64,000 bases of DNA from Pseudobutyrivibrio ruminis HUN009 (GTDB taxonomy: Bacteria; Bacillota; Clostridia; Lachnospirales; Lachnospiraceae). The notes below the pieces were generated by a model. It saw nothing but the letters and a program-made list of their open reading frames with translations, did no database searches and was not told where the DNA came from. Location: NCBI RefSeq assembly GCF_000703005.1, contig NZ_JNLH01000001.1, positions 1,357,001 through 1,421,000 on the forward strand, in the 5' to 3' direction. Made by a program: the position numbers and the translations under genes. Shown in pieces: positions 25,178 to 34,584 of this stretch; the first letter of the stretch is position 1, and each line of letters opens with the position of its first letter.

Positions 25178-25315
25178 CCAAGGCGACAACATTACCTTGG
25201 TAAGCGCGAGCAGGGGATACCGTGCCGAGCGAGGGAGGACCTACGCCGGCGGGAGGACCCTCGCGAGAGTGCGGAGGGTGCCCTGCGGGAGCACGGAGAA
25301 TTTGGATGTCGCCTT
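25178..25315 (+). ncRNA. GC-rich structured element directly upstream of asnA
   Basis: AAGGCGACA (25180-25188) pairs perfectly with TGTCGCCTT (25307-25315), enclosing about 100 nt of very GC-rich sequence in an AT-rich genome. CCAAGG (25178-25183) can instead pair with CCTTGG (25195-25200). Inside, GCGAGGG (25229-25235) pairs with CCCTCGC (25258-25264) and CCGTGC (25220-25225) with GCACGG (25291-25296). GCAGGG (25210-25215) could pair with CCCTGC (25281-25286), which would make a pseudoknot. GGGAGGACC occurs twice (25233 and 25251). The terminal stem ends about 17 nt before the asnA ribosome site. An Arg-rich frame across it looks spurious. Confidence 0.55.
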
Positions 25316-25342
25316 ACGTAGAAAGAAGACTAGGAGGAGAAT

Positions 25343-26353
25343 ATGAGCAAGATTTACATTCCTGAGGGGTATGCGTCAGCGTTGGACCTCAAAGAGACAC
25401 AGATAGCTATTAAGAAGGTGAAGGATTTTTTCCAGGCACAGCTTACTGCAGAGCTTAATTTACATCGTGTAACAGCTCCACTTTTTGTTGAGCCAGAGTC
25501 AGGTCTTAACGATAATCTTAATGGCGTTGAGCGCCCAGTTTCGTTCGGTGTAAAAGAGCAGGGCGATAAGGCAGTTGAAGTTGTTCACTCTCTTGCAAAG
25601 TGGAAGAGAATGGCCCTTGGTAGATATGGCTTTAATGTAGGCGAAGGCCTCTACACAGATATGAATGCTATCCGTAGGGATGAAGATACTGATAATATTC
25701 ACTCTATTTACGTAGATCAATGGGATTGGGAGTGCATCATAGAAAAGTCAGCTCGTACTGAAGAGACTCTTAAGAAATATGTTAAGAGCGTTTATGCAGC
25801 TCTTCGTGTGACTGAGAAATATATTGCCAATGCCTACGATTATGTTCAGTGCATTTTGCCTGAGGAGATTCACTTCATCACTACTCAGGAGCTCGAGGAT
25901 AGATGGCCAAATCTTACTCCTAGTCAGCGTGAGTATGAAGCAGCCAAGGAATATGGCGCAATCTTCCTTATGAAGATTGGCGATTTACTTAAGTCAGGAG
26001 AGAAGCACGATGGTCGTGCACCTGATTACGATGATTGGCAGCTTAACGGAGATATTATTGTTTACTATCCAGTTGATGATATTTCACTTGAGCTTTCATC
26101 AATGGGTATTAGAGTAGATGAAGACAGCCTTAAGAGCCAGCTTGAAAAGTCTGGCTGCACAGACAGAGCAGAGCTTCCTTTCCAGAAGGCAATCCTTGAT
26201 AAGAAGCTTCCATATACAATCGGCGGTGGAATTGGCCAGAGCCGTATTTGTATGTTCTTCTTACGCAAGTGTCACATCGGTGAGGTTCAGTGTTCATTCT
26301 GGCCAGAAGAGGACGTAAAATACGCTAGCGAAAAGGGTGTTGTTATCCTGTAG
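25343..26353 (+). CDS. asnA: Aspartate-ammonia ligase (asparagine synthetase A)
   Basis: Makes asparagine from aspartate, ammonia and ATP. The 336-residue protein has the class II synthetase-like fold, with AsnA signatures VERPVSFGVKEQGDKAVEVV, LAKWKRMALGRYGF, YVDQWDWECII and GGGIGQSRICMFFLRKCHIG. ATG 25343 follows AGGAGGAG. It is the partner of asnS in this unit: one gene makes asparagine and the other loads it on tRNA. It probably shares the Asn-attenuated transcript and may have an extra control from the structured gap. Confidence 0.95.
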   Translation: MSKIYIPEGYASALDLKETQIAIKKVKDFFQAQLTAELNLHRVTAPLFVEPESGLNDNLNGVERPVSFGVKEQGDKAVEVVHSLAKWKRMALGRYGFNVGEGLYTDMNAIRRDEDTDNIHSIYVDQWDWECIIEKSARTEETLKKYVKSVYAALRVTEKYIANAYDYVQCILPEEIHFITTQELEDRWPNLTPSQREYEAAKEYGAIFLMKIGDLLKSGEKHDGRAPDYDDWQLNGDIIVYYPVDDISLELSSMGIRVDEDSLKSQLEKSGCTDRAELPFQKAILDKKLPYTIGGGIGQSRICMFFLRKCHIGEVQCSFWPEEDVKYASEKGVVIL

Positions 26354-26431
26354 ACGGAAATTTTCTCAAGAGTGTCTTTCTATGGCAAACAAAATCCTTT
26401 ACAATTACAAAAATATATCGTACAATAATCT

Positions 26432-26462
26432 TCGGCTCTCAGGTAATGGGGGCCGATTTTTG
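26432..26462 (+). terminator. Rho-independent terminator after asnA
   Basis: TCGGCTCTC and GGGGCCGA pair (T-G pairs included) around AGGTAATG, followed by TTTTTG. It closes the asn unit. Confidence 0.7.
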
Positions 26463-26573
26463 CGAAAACAATATTTTTTATGTAATCCTTTACTTTAAGA
26501 CTTTAGTGTGCTACAGTAATAGTGTAGTAAGTATAGTCTTATAGGCGGGGATTTTACAGGAGTAGTTATAAAA

Positions 26574-26861
26574 ATGAATAAAAAATTAGAAACAGCAGAA
26601 ATGGATGAGCTTCTTAGAGCTATACTCAGTCTTGAGACAGTAGAAGAAGCATATGAATTTTTTGAGGATTTATGTACAGTAAATGAGATGGTAGCTATGA
26701 AGCAACGCTTCGAAGTTGCTAAGATGCTCAGAGAGGAAAGAACATATCAGGATATCGCTGACGAAACGGGTGCTAGTTCTGCAACTATCAGCCGTGTTAA
26801 TCGTGCGCTTAATTATGGTAATGATGGATATGATTTAGTCCTCAAAAGAATTGGTCAGTAA
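26574..26861 (+). CDS. YerC/TrpR-like DNA-binding protein
   Basis: 95-residue member of the YerC/YecD family, related in fold to the Trp repressor. The helix-turn-helix lies in RTYQDIADETGASSATISRV near residues 60-79, and the N-terminus is MDELLRAILSLETVEEAYEFF. In other Firmicutes this protein is often a neighbour of pcrA or of amino-acid genes; its ligand and targets are unclear. TTTACT (26490-26495) with TACAGT 17 nt later is a possible promoter. Confidence 0.85.
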   Translation: MNKKLETAEMDELLRAILSLETVEEAYEFFEDLCTVNEMVAMKQRFEVAKMLREERTYQDIADETGASSATISRVNRALNYGNDGYDLVLKRIGQ

Positions 26862-26874
26862 ATTAAGTAATACT

Positions 26875-26910
26875 AAGGAGTCAGGATATTGTCCTGACTC
26901 CTTTTTTTGA
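26875..26910 (+). terminator. Rho-independent terminator after the yerC-like gene
   Basis: AAGGAGTCAGG pairs with CCTGACTCCTT around a short loop and runs into seven T. A near-perfect strong terminator. Confidence 0.9.
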
Positions 26911-26942
26911 TTATTATAAACATATAACAGGAGGAGACAAAA

Positions 26943-28892
26943 ATGGGGAATAATGTAAAGATTACGTCGGAGTTTTGGGGAAGGTACAGAAATCTGGTTC
27001 GTACCGAAATGATTCCATTTCAATGGAATGTTCTCAATGATGTGGCAGGAATTAAAATTGAAAAAGAGCGTTTGAACGACGACGGAATACCTAGCGAAAA
27101 GAGTCATGCAATGGAGAATTTCAGAATTGCTGCAGGTAGAGCAAAAGGCACTCACTATGGTTGGACGTTCCAGGATAGTGATGTTTATAAATGGCTTGAG
27201 GCGGTAGCATATTCTCTTAGGGAAAAGATGGACCCTGAGTTAGAAAAGAAGGCGCTTGAGGTAATAGATTTAATTGCTGATGCCCAGGAAGAGGATGGTT
27301 ATTTGGATACATTTTATTCAATCCTTGGTATCCAATATCGCTATCAGAGTTTGGCTGGGAGCCATGAGCTATATTGCATGGGGCATTTTATTGAGGCTGC
27401 AGTAGCGTATTATGTTGCTACAGGAAATGAGAAGGTGTTGTCTGTGGCAAAGAAGGCAGCGGACAATATTGATGACAATTTCGGACCTGAGGATGGAAAA
27501 ATCCATGGGTATGATGGACATGAGGAAATTGAAATTGGTCTTTTAAGATTATTCCATGTTACAGGAGAAAATAGATATTTAAATCTTGCAAAATACTTTT
27601 TAATGGAAAGAGGAAAGCATCCAGATTTCTTTAGAGAACAAGCTGCAAAATACGAAGGACCTAATGCTTTAAACGGAATTGAAAAAGCAGCAGATACATA
27701 TTTCCAGAACCATAAGCCTATATTGCAGCAGGACACAGCAGAAGGTCATGCAGTGCGCGTAGTATACATGTGTACAGCATTGGCAGATTTGGCAGCTACT
27801 ACTGGCGATGCAGAGATTTATGAGGCATGTAAAAAGCTTTGGAACAATATTACTTCAAGAAGAATGTTTATTACCGGCGGTATTGGCTCAACTTTCCACG
27901 GCGAATCATTTACCCTTGATTATGATTTGCCAAATGACACTATGTACTGTGAAACTTGTGCTGCAATAGGTTTAATATTCTTTGCAAGACAGATGCTTAG
28001 AATAGAACCTAAGGCAGAATATGCAGAGGTAATGGAACGAGCTCTTTATAACTGCGCTCTGGCTGGAATGGCTTTGGATGGCAAGCATTTCTTCTACGTA
28101 AATCCGTTGGAGGTAAATCCTGCTAAATCTTTAAAAGACCCAGGAAAGAGCCACGTAAAGCCGGTACGCCCATCATGGCTAGGCTGCGCATGCTGCCCAC
28201 CAAACTTGGCCCGAATGATAACATCTCTGGACGACTACGTATATACGATATCTGATGACGCTATTTTGATTAATCAGTATATTGATTCGGCTTCATCATT
28301 AAAGTTAAAAAATGGCACTGTAACAATTAAGCAGACCACAGAGTATCCTTGGGATGAAAAGGATATTATTGCTATCAAAAATGAAACAGAATCTGTTGTA
28401 AAAATTGGAATTAGAATCCCTGCATGGTCCTCTGGAGCATCATTAAAGATTAATGGAATAGTTTCAGAGATTTCAAAGGAAGATGGCTACCATTATGTGG
28501 AATTGTCAGCTGGGGATTCAATGGATGTAGAGTTGATATTCCCTATGGAGGTAAAGAGAAACTATTGTAACCCGCTAGTTTCAGAGGACATTGGAAAAGT
28601 CGCTATCTCCAGAGGTCCTTTCGTTTACTGCTTGGAAGGTGTTGATAATGGAACATCACTAAATTGTCTGCGTTTGCCAGAGGATGCTTCCTTTGAATAC
28701 CAGTACAAAGCAGATTTGTTAAATGGAGTAGGAATTATAAAGACCACTGGAAAGCGATTGGAGCTTTCCAAATCCAGTGATCTTTACACAAATAGCAGAC
28801 CTGCAGAGCAGGATGCTTCACTTACATTCATTCCATATTATGCTTGGGCAAATCGTGGAGAAAACGAAATGGAAGTGTGGATAAGAGAGTAA
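26943..28892 (+). CDS. GH127 (DUF1680) glycoside hydrolase, beta-L-arabinofuranosidase type
   Basis: Cytosolic glycosidase of 649 residues. The characterised member HypBA1 releases L-arabinofuranose and uses a zinc-bound cysteine nucleophile. Here YCETCA gives the Glu-x-Cys ligand pair and LGCACCPPN the Cys-Cys pair with the nucleophile. An (alpha/alpha)6 barrel is suggested by the repeated helices, followed by a beta-rich C-terminal region. There is no signal peptide. It stands alone between two terminators with no sugar transporter or regulator, so the substrate is not fixed; the family includes other specificities. It would suit a plant-fibre degrader. Confidence 0.87.
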   Translation: MGNNVKITSEFWGRYRNLVRTEMIPFQWNVLNDVAGIKIEKERLNDDGIPSEKSHAMENFRIAAGRAKGTHYGWTFQDSDVYKWLEAVAYSLREKMDPELEKKALEVIDLIADAQEEDGYLDTFYSILGIQYRYQSLAGSHELYCMGHFIEAAVAYYVATGNEKVLSVAKKAADNIDDNFGPEDGKIHGYDGHEEIEIGLLRLFHVTGENRYLNLAKYFLMERGKHPDFFREQAAKYEGPNALNGIEKAADTYFQNHKPILQQDTAEGHAVRVVYMCTALADLAATTGDAEIYEACKKLWNNITSRRMFITGGIGSTFHGESFTLDYDLPNDTMYCETCAAIGLIFFARQMLRIEPKAEYAEVMERALYNCALAGMALDGKHFFYVNPLEVNPAKSLKDPGKSHVKPVRPSWLGCACCPPNLARMITSLDDYVYTISDDAILINQYIDSASSLKLKNGTVTIKQTTEYPWDEKDIIAIKNETESVVKIGIRIPAWSSGASLKINGIVSEISKEDGYHYVELSAGDSMDVELIFPMEVKRNYCNPLVSEDIGKVAISRGPFVYCLEGVDNGTSLNCLRLPEDASFEYQYKADLLNGVGIIKTTGKRLELSKSSDLYTNSRPAEQDASLTFIPYYAWANRGENEMEVWIRE

Positions 28893-28929
28893 GTCGGAAA
28901 GACAAAGATAGTTTTTTATGATAAGATAT

Positions 28930-28964
28930 AAGATGTAGTTTTTGAGACTACATCTTATTTTTTT
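28930..28964 (+). terminator. Rho-independent terminator after GH127
   Basis: AAGATGTAGT (28930-28939) pairs with ACTACATCTT (28947-28956), followed by a T-rich tail. Confidence 0.88.
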
Positions 28965-28996
28965 ATTGAAACATGTTGTAGCGTCAAGGAGGAAAT

Positions 28997-29620
28997 ATGG
29001 ACACCAAAAAGAGACTTAATGAAATATTACATCAACTTGCTGAGATAGATTATGTTCATCCAGAAGATATTCCAAATATTGATTTATATATGGATCAGGT
29101 GCTCACTTTCTTGGATCAGGAGCTTGGAACTGTCCGTGAGGCCACAGAAGACAAGGCTATGACAAAGACCATGATTAACAACTACACCAAGAATCAGATT
29201 TTGCCATCTCCAGAAAAAAAGAAATATTCTAGGGATCATATGCTAAATCTAATATTCATATATTATCTGAAAAATTTCCTTTCTATGAAGGATATCAAAA
29301 GCATTCTTGACCCAATCAACGAGCGCTATTTCGGTGCAAAGGAGGGGCTGGGCTTCTTTGATATTTATTCAGCTATGGTTGGATATGAGAGCAAGGTTGC
29401 AAGGGATGTTACGAAGGATATCATCCGCAAATACAATCTCAGTAAGGAAGCCTTTGCTGATCAGGATGATGAATCCCGACAGGATTTGCAGGAATTCACA
29501 TTCATCTGCGAGCTTGCTTTCGATGTTTTTGTAAAGAAGATGATGATTGAGCAATACCTTGCTGAAAGAGACAGCAAGACACAAACAAAAGAGGAAAGTT
29601 CTCAAGAAAATCCAAAGTAA
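28997..29620 (+). CDS. DUF1836 domain protein
   Basis: 207-residue protein that I recognise as DUF1836, a Firmicute family that resembles MerR-type winged helices (NYTKNQILPSPEKKKYSRDHM looks like the DNA-binding part). The function is unknown; a transcriptional role is inferred. The C-terminus is charged (ERDSKTQTKEESSQENPK). It starts at ATG 28997 behind AAGGAGG, between the GH127 terminator and pcrA. Confidence 0.75.
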   Translation: MDTKKRLNEILHQLAEIDYVHPEDIPNIDLYMDQVLTFLDQELGTVREATEDKAMTKTMINNYTKNQILPSPEKKKYSRDHMLNLIFIYYLKNFLSMKDIKSILDPINERYFGAKEGLGFFDIYSAMVGYESKVARDVTKDIIRKYNLSKEAFADQDDESRQDLQEFTFICELAFDVFVKKMMIEQYLAERDSKTQTKEESSQENPK

Positions 29621-29716
29621 TCTTTTGGATTATATAGATAGAATAGTTCTGATGTGATAGAATAAATCAGAACAAATTTTCGAAAATATATCATGCAATA
29701 AAGGATATTTTATGTT

Positions 29717-32038
29717 ATGGATTTAAGTATGTTAAACGACAAGCAGCGTGAGGGCGTTGAGACTATCGATGGCCCTGTTCTTATTTTGGCTGGCGCTGGC
29801 TCAGGCAAAACAAGAGTACTTACACACCGCGTTGCTTATTTAATAGAGCAGGGGGTTATGCCATATAATATCATGGCTATCACCTTTACGAATAAGGCAG
29901 CTAGGGAAATGAGGGAGCGTATTGATAATATCGTTGGCTTTGGTTCTGACGGTGTTTGGGTTGCAACTTTCCATGCTAGCTGTGTTCGTATTCTTCGCAG
30001 GTTCTGTGAGAATCTCGGTCAGGGATACACTAGCAATTTCACAATTTACGACACAGACGATTGCAAGACTTTGATGAAGGAAGTATGCAAGTATCTCCAG
30101 ATTGATACAAAGCAGTTTAAGGAACGCACATTTTTAAATGTCATTTCCGATGCTAAAAACAAGCTCATCAGTCCAGAGGAATTCACAAACCGTGCCATGG
30201 GAGATTTCAATATGTCCCGTCAGGCCACAGTTTATCGTGAGTATCAGGCACGTCTTCGTCAGAATAATGCTTTCGATTTCGACGATCTTATCATGAAGAC
30301 TGTAGAGCTTCTCCGTTTGGATGGGGATGTTCGTGCATATTATAATGACAAATTCAAATACATCATGGTTGACGAGTATCAGGATACCAATGCAGCTCAG
30401 TTCGAGTTGGTTCGCCTTCTTATCGGTGGCCAGCAGAATCTTTGCGTAGTTGGTGATGACGACCAGTCTATCTACAAGTTCCGTGGAGCAGATATTTACA
30501 ACATCCTGAACTTTGAGCAGCACTTCCCAAGTGCTCATGTTATCAAGCTGGAGCAAAACTATCGAAGCACTGGAAATATTTTGAATGCTGCTAATGCGGT
30601 CATTGCTAATAATGAAGGCCGTAAGGAAAAGGCTCTCTGGACAGAGGCAGAGGATGGAGATAAAATCCAGTTCCAGCAGTTTGATAGTGCATATGAGGAA
30701 GCCAGCTACATCGCTAGCAACATTGGCTCAGTTGTTCGCAGAGGAGAGGCAGATTATCGCGATTGTGCCGTACTTTATCGCACCAATGCTCAGTCACGTC
30801 TTATAGAAGAAAAAATGATTTACGAGGGCATCCCATACAAAATCGTTGGTGGTGTAAACTTCTACAGCCGTAAGGAAATCAAGGATGTTCTCGCTTACTT
30901 AAAGACAGTTGATAATGGTAATGATGATATTGCTGTTCAGCGTATTATCAATATTCCAAAACGAGGAATTGGAGCTACCACTATCACAAAGGTTTCAGAC
31001 TATGCTAGGGAGCATGGCTTGAATTTCTATGAAGCATTGTTACATGCAAACGATATTCCATCAATTGGAAAGGCTGCTAGCAAGATAAAGGGCTTCACAG
31101 ACCTTATTGAAAAGCTTAAGAAAATCGCCGTTGAGGAGTCAGTATCTGCATTGGTAGAGGAAATCCTTGATCAGACAGATTATGTTGCAGAGCTAAAGGC
31201 AGAGGGAACAGACGAGGCAAAGGCTCGTATTGAAAATATCGACGAGTTACTTACAAAGGCAGTTGCTTATGAAAAGGATGCCAGGGATGATGGTGAGGAG
31301 CCTTCACTTTCTGGATTCTTGGAGGATGTTGCCCTTGTTGCAGATATAGATAGCTACGAGGAGAGCGACAACTACGTTGTACTTATGACTCTTCATGGAG
31401 CAAAGGGATTGGAGTTCCCATACGTATACATGGCCGGCATGGAGGATGGATTATTCCCAGGGCAGGCAGCTATTTTTGACGGTGGCGGAGCTGATTCTGA
31501 GCTTGAGGAAGAGCGTCGTTTGGCATACGTAGGTATCACACGAGCCAAGGAACACCTTACAATGACAAGCGCTCGCATGCGTATGATTCGTGGCGAAACT
31601 CAGTTCCATAAGATTTCCAGATTCGTTAAGGAAATCCCTAATGAACTTGTTAAGGGCAACCTTTGGGAGCCAAAGCCAATGGATGACTACTCTAGCACTC
31701 CAATAGGAGAGTATTCAGTATATCAGCGTCCTACAGGCAAGGGCCCTACTATAGCTACAAGCTACGGCTCTAGAAACGAATCAGTTAGAAATACATACAG
31801 TTCTAACGTATATACGGTAGGAAGCTCTACCACAGCTGTTGCCAATAAAAATGGCACTAAAATCGAAAAGACTACATTGGATTATGGCATAGGCGATAGA
31901 GTAAGCCATATCAAATTTAAGGAAGGTACAGTAAAGGATATCATTGATGAAGGCCGTGACTACGAGGTTACAGTGGACTTCGATGGCGTAGGCATCAAGA
32001 AGATGTTTGCGTCCTTTGCAAAATTAAAGAAAGTATGA
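29717..32038 (+). CDS. pcrA: UvrD/PcrA-type 3'-5' DNA helicase
   Basis: SF1A helicase for DNA repair, plasmid replication and clearing transcription conflicts. The 773 residues show LILAGAGSGKTRVLTHR (Walker A), AITFTNKAAREM, DEYQDTNAAQFELV (Walker B), GDDDQSIYKFRGAD, LEQNYRST and YVGITRAKEHL. The C-terminal ~45 residues (YGIGDRVSHIKFKEGTVKDI) form the Tudor-like RNA-polymerase-binding domain typical of PcrA. The start is ATG 29717; ATG 29711 is close and out of frame. The stop overlaps the next start as ATGA. Confidence 0.95.
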   Translation: MDLSMLNDKQREGVETIDGPVLILAGAGSGKTRVLTHRVAYLIEQGVMPYNIMAITFTNKAAREMRERIDNIVGFGSDGVWVATFHASCVRILRRFCENLGQGYTSNFTIYDTDDCKTLMKEVCKYLQIDTKQFKERTFLNVISDAKNKLISPEEFTNRAMGDFNMSRQATVYREYQARLRQNNAFDFDDLIMKTVELLRLDGDVRAYYNDKFKYIMVDEYQDTNAAQFELVRLLIGGQQNLCVVGDDDQSIYKFRGADIYNILNFEQHFPSAHVIKLEQNYRSTGNILNAANAVIANNEGRKEKALWTEAEDGDKIQFQQFDSAYEEASYIASNIGSVVRRGEADYRDCAVLYRTNAQSRLIEEKMIYEGIPYKIVGGVNFYSRKEIKDVLAYLKTVDNGNDDIAVQRIINIPKRGIGATTITKVSDYAREHGLNFYEALLHANDIPSIGKAASKIKGFTDLIEKLKKIAVEESVSALVEEILDQTDYVAELKAEGTDEAKARIENIDELLTKAVAYEKDARDDGEEPSLSGFLEDVALVADIDSYEESDNYVVLMTLHGAKGLEFPYVYMAGMEDGLFPGQAAIFDGGGADSELEEERRLAYVGITRAKEHLTMTSARMRMIRGETQFHKISRFVKEIPNELVKGNLWEPKPMDDYSSTPIGEYSVYQRPTGKGPTIATSYGSRNESVRNTYSSNVYTVGSSTTAVANKNGTKIEKTTLDYGIGDRVSHIKFKEGTVKDIIDEGRDYEVTVDFDGVGIKKMFASFAKLKKV

Positions 32039-33426
32039 AACGTGGAGAAATAGTACAGGGAAAGGTTGTAAAAGTATCTTTTCCAAACAAAGGAATAATG
32101 GAGACCGCAGAAGGCGATAAGCTCAGAGTTAAGGGCGTGTTGCCTGGTCAGACTGTGTCAGTTCGTGTAAAGAAATCCTCAAAGGAAAAGGCACAGGGAA
32201 ATCTTCTTTCAGTGGATGCACCATCACCACTTGAAATGGACACACCAGCATGTGTTCACTTTGGCAAATGTGGTGGTTGTACTTATCAGTCACTTTCATA
32301 TGAAAATCAGCTTTCCATCAAAGAAGGCATGATTCATGATTTGATGGCACCAGTTATTGGTGAGGATGTTTGGACATCCACATACGAAGGCATCAAATCC
32401 AGCCCAAAGCAGTTTGAATACCGCAACAAAATGGAGTTCTCATTTGGTGATGAGGTAAAGGACGGCCCACTTACTCTTGGTATGCACAAAAAGGGCAGCT
32501 TCTACGATGTTGTCACAGTAGACGGATGTCAGATTATCGATGCAGATATGCGCCGAGTTCTTACCATGACTTTGGATTATTTCACAAAGGCAGGACAGCC
32601 ATATTATCGCAAGAACACTCATGAGGGATATCTTCGTCATTTACTTGTTCGTAAGGCAGCCAAAACAGGGGAAATCCTGGTAGACTTAGTTACAAGCACA
32701 CAGATATCATCTCTTTATGAGATTGCTCTTTTGGCAGGCTGGAAGGACGCTCTTGTAAGTTGCACTGAGTGGGACGGTAAAATCGCTGGAATCCTTCACA
32801 CAAAGAATGATAGAGAAGCAGATGTAGTTGCAGATGAAGGCACAGAAATCCTTTACGGCCAGAGCTGGTTCAAGGAGGAGTTACTTGGACTTTCATTTAC
32901 CATCACACCATTTTCATTCTTCCAGACAAACTCCCTTGGAGCAGAGGTGCTTTACAGCACAGCTCGTGATTTCATATCTACAGGTGCTGACGGAGCAGAG
33001 GTTTATGATCTTTATTCAGGTACAGGCACAATCGCTCAGGTTATTGCACCTGCAGCAAAACATGTAACTGGTGTGGAAATCATCGCAGAGGCAGTTGAAG
33101 CTGCCAAAGAAAACGCAAAGCTTAATAACCTTGATAACTGCGATTTCATCGCAGGCGATGTTCTCAAGGTTCTTGATGACATCACAGAAAAGCCAGACTA
33201 CATCATTCTGGATCCACCTCGTGATGGTATCCATCCAAAGGCTCTTGATAAAATCATCGACTACGGTGTAGACAGCCTTGTTTACATCTCATGCAAGCCT
33301 ACAAGCCTTGCACGTGACCTAGAGGTATTCTTGGCCCGCGGCTACAAAGTAACACGCCTTGCCTGCGTTGATATGTTCCCAGGAACTTATCATGTGGAGA
33401 CGGTGGCAAAAATTGATAGGATATAG
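32035..33426 (+). CDS. 23S rRNA uracil-C5 methyltransferase (RlmD/RlmCD type)
   Basis: SAM-dependent m5U methyltransferase of 463 residues. It has an N-terminal TRAM RNA-binding domain, then a [4Fe-4S] cysteine set (CVHFGKCGGC), a Rossmann domain with DLYSGTGTIAQV, the IILDPPRDG motif and the catalytic cysteine in YISCKPTSLARDL. Firmicute members usually modify U747 and U1939. The 4-nt overlap with pcrA suggests coupling. A terminator follows. Confidence 0.92.
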   Translation: MKRGEIVQGKVVKVSFPNKGIMETAEGDKLRVKGVLPGQTVSVRVKKSSKEKAQGNLLSVDAPSPLEMDTPACVHFGKCGGCTYQSLSYENQLSIKEGMIHDLMAPVIGEDVWTSTYEGIKSSPKQFEYRNKMEFSFGDEVKDGPLTLGMHKKGSFYDVVTVDGCQIIDADMRRVLTMTLDYFTKAGQPYYRKNTHEGYLRHLLVRKAAKTGEILVDLVTSTQISSLYEIALLAGWKDALVSCTEWDGKIAGILHTKNDREADVVADEGTEILYGQSWFKEELLGLSFTITPFSFFQTNSLGAEVLYSTARDFISTGADGAEVYDLYSGTGTIAQVIAPAAKHVTGVEIIAEAVEAAKENAKLNNLDNCDFIAGDVLKVLDDITEKPDYIILDPPRDGIHPKALDKIIDYGVDSLVYISCKPTSLARDLEVFLARGYKVTRLACVDMFPGTYHVETVAKIDRI

Positions 33427-33448
33427 GAACTAAATACAGTATAAAATC

Positions 33449-33484
33449 AGCTTCCGAACTTGAAAAAGTTTGGGAGCTTTTTTG
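33449..33484 (+). terminator. Rho-independent terminator after the RNA methyltransferase gene
   Basis: AGCTTCCGAACTT (33449-33461) pairs imperfectly with AAGTTTGGGAGCT, followed by TTTTTT. Confidence 0.8.
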
Positions 33485-33599
33485 ATTGAAGAAGGAGAAT
33501 TTTAATGATAATATATACGTTATGACGTAATAATTACATACGTCTTACCGGAGATGGTTTATGTCAATAGATTTTTATGTATTTTTTGCGAGGAGAATT

Positions 33600-34556
33600 A
33601 TGATGGGAAAAGAATATTTATTTAAAAACAGAGTAATAGTCGAAAATAAGGTGTTTTTGTTAGCCGAGGATGTAGTTAAAAAATTGGGGTATGATAGTCT
33701 TGAAAGTTTTGCAAATGCATTTCCAGAGTTGATTGTTGAAAAGAATGGACTTCCAAAACTTGTAGAAGAAACTAAATATAACAATATTATATTAAGTGAC
33801 GTAGAGCTTTCAAATAGGATAAAGCATTTGGAATATACAAGGGTGGATACTTTGAGAAGCAGAGCGGAAACTCTTAGAAGTTTTTATCCACTAAAGTTTA
33901 TGCTAGCAGGTGGAATCATGGAACGTAAAGCATATGACGCAGGTTATGAATCAGTAGAAAAATATATAAATGATGTGGAGTATCCCAAAGAGCTTGAGGA
34001 AGAAAAAGAGAATATGGTTCGTAAGGCTGATTTAATCAGTTCTATGGAGGATACTAAAAAGAAGATAAATGATTTGGTCGATTATGATATTATGAAAAAA
34101 TACAATATTAGGTTGACTCAATATATTCATATAAATGAATATGGAGTACACATAGAATCATTTTTGGCAGGAAAGGGAATCTTTTTTGCGTTATATGATT
34201 CAGATTATGCTTTTGATGAGTTAAAAGTTATAGATGGAGATTTAGTCATCCCTACTTATGATGAGTACGAAGACTCATTTATTGAAAAAAATTATGGACA
34301 TGATATTTCAGGTAGAGATTACAGTAATTATAGCTGTATTGAAAATATTCTGTATATTATTTCGAATAAAGAGTTTGAAGATGTTGGGGTGGATTTAATG
34401 CATTGTCAACACTTAGGAATTGATTTTTATATATCGCAAACAGAAATGATAAAAATGCTTTCGCCAAGTCAGTACAGTAATATAATATTAATAGACGGGG
34501 TTGAGGATTTTGAGTTTTCAAAATATATTACGCCGCTTGAGGATAAGTCGTTTTAG
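33600..34556 (+). CDS. Unrecognised protein, start of an accessory stretch
   Basis: I do not recognise this ~318-residue soluble protein. It is acidic and rich in Asp, Glu, Lys, Ile and Tyr. It has no signal peptide or membrane segment and a Lys/Glu-rich helical stretch in the middle (KELEEEKENMVRKADL). The first 40 residues (VFLLAEDVVKKLGYDSLESF) could form an HTH-like or antirepressor-like N-terminus; this is weak. I prefer ATG 33600, 5 nt after AGGAG; ATG 33603 and an upstream ATG 33561 (itself behind GGAG) are alternatives. The DNA is more AT-rich than the neighbours. An XRE regulator follows 28 nt later. Confidence 0.65.
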   Translation: MMGKEYLFKNRVIVENKVFLLAEDVVKKLGYDSLESFANAFPELIVEKNGLPKLVEETKYNNIILSDVELSNRIKHLEYTRVDTLRSRAETLRSFYPLKFMLAGGIMERKAYDAGYESVEKYINDVEYPKELEEEKENMVRKADLISSMEDTKKKINDLVDYDIMKKYNIRLTQYIHINEYGVHIESFLAGKGIFFALYDSDYAFDELKVIDGDLVIPTYDEYEDSFIEKNYGHDISGRDYSNYSCIENILYIISNKEFEDVGVDLMHCQHLGIDFYISQTEMIKMLSPSQYSNIILIDGVEDFEFSKYITPLEDKSF

Positions 34557-34584
34557 GATTAACCGATGAGGTGAGGATAGAAAT

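Noticed and set aside
25146..25346. 66-codon Arg/Gly-rich open frame between asnS and asnA
   Set aside because: It lies entirely on the paired GC-rich and palindromic DNA, has no good ribosome site and a composition unlike any neighbour. RNA structure explains the sequence better.
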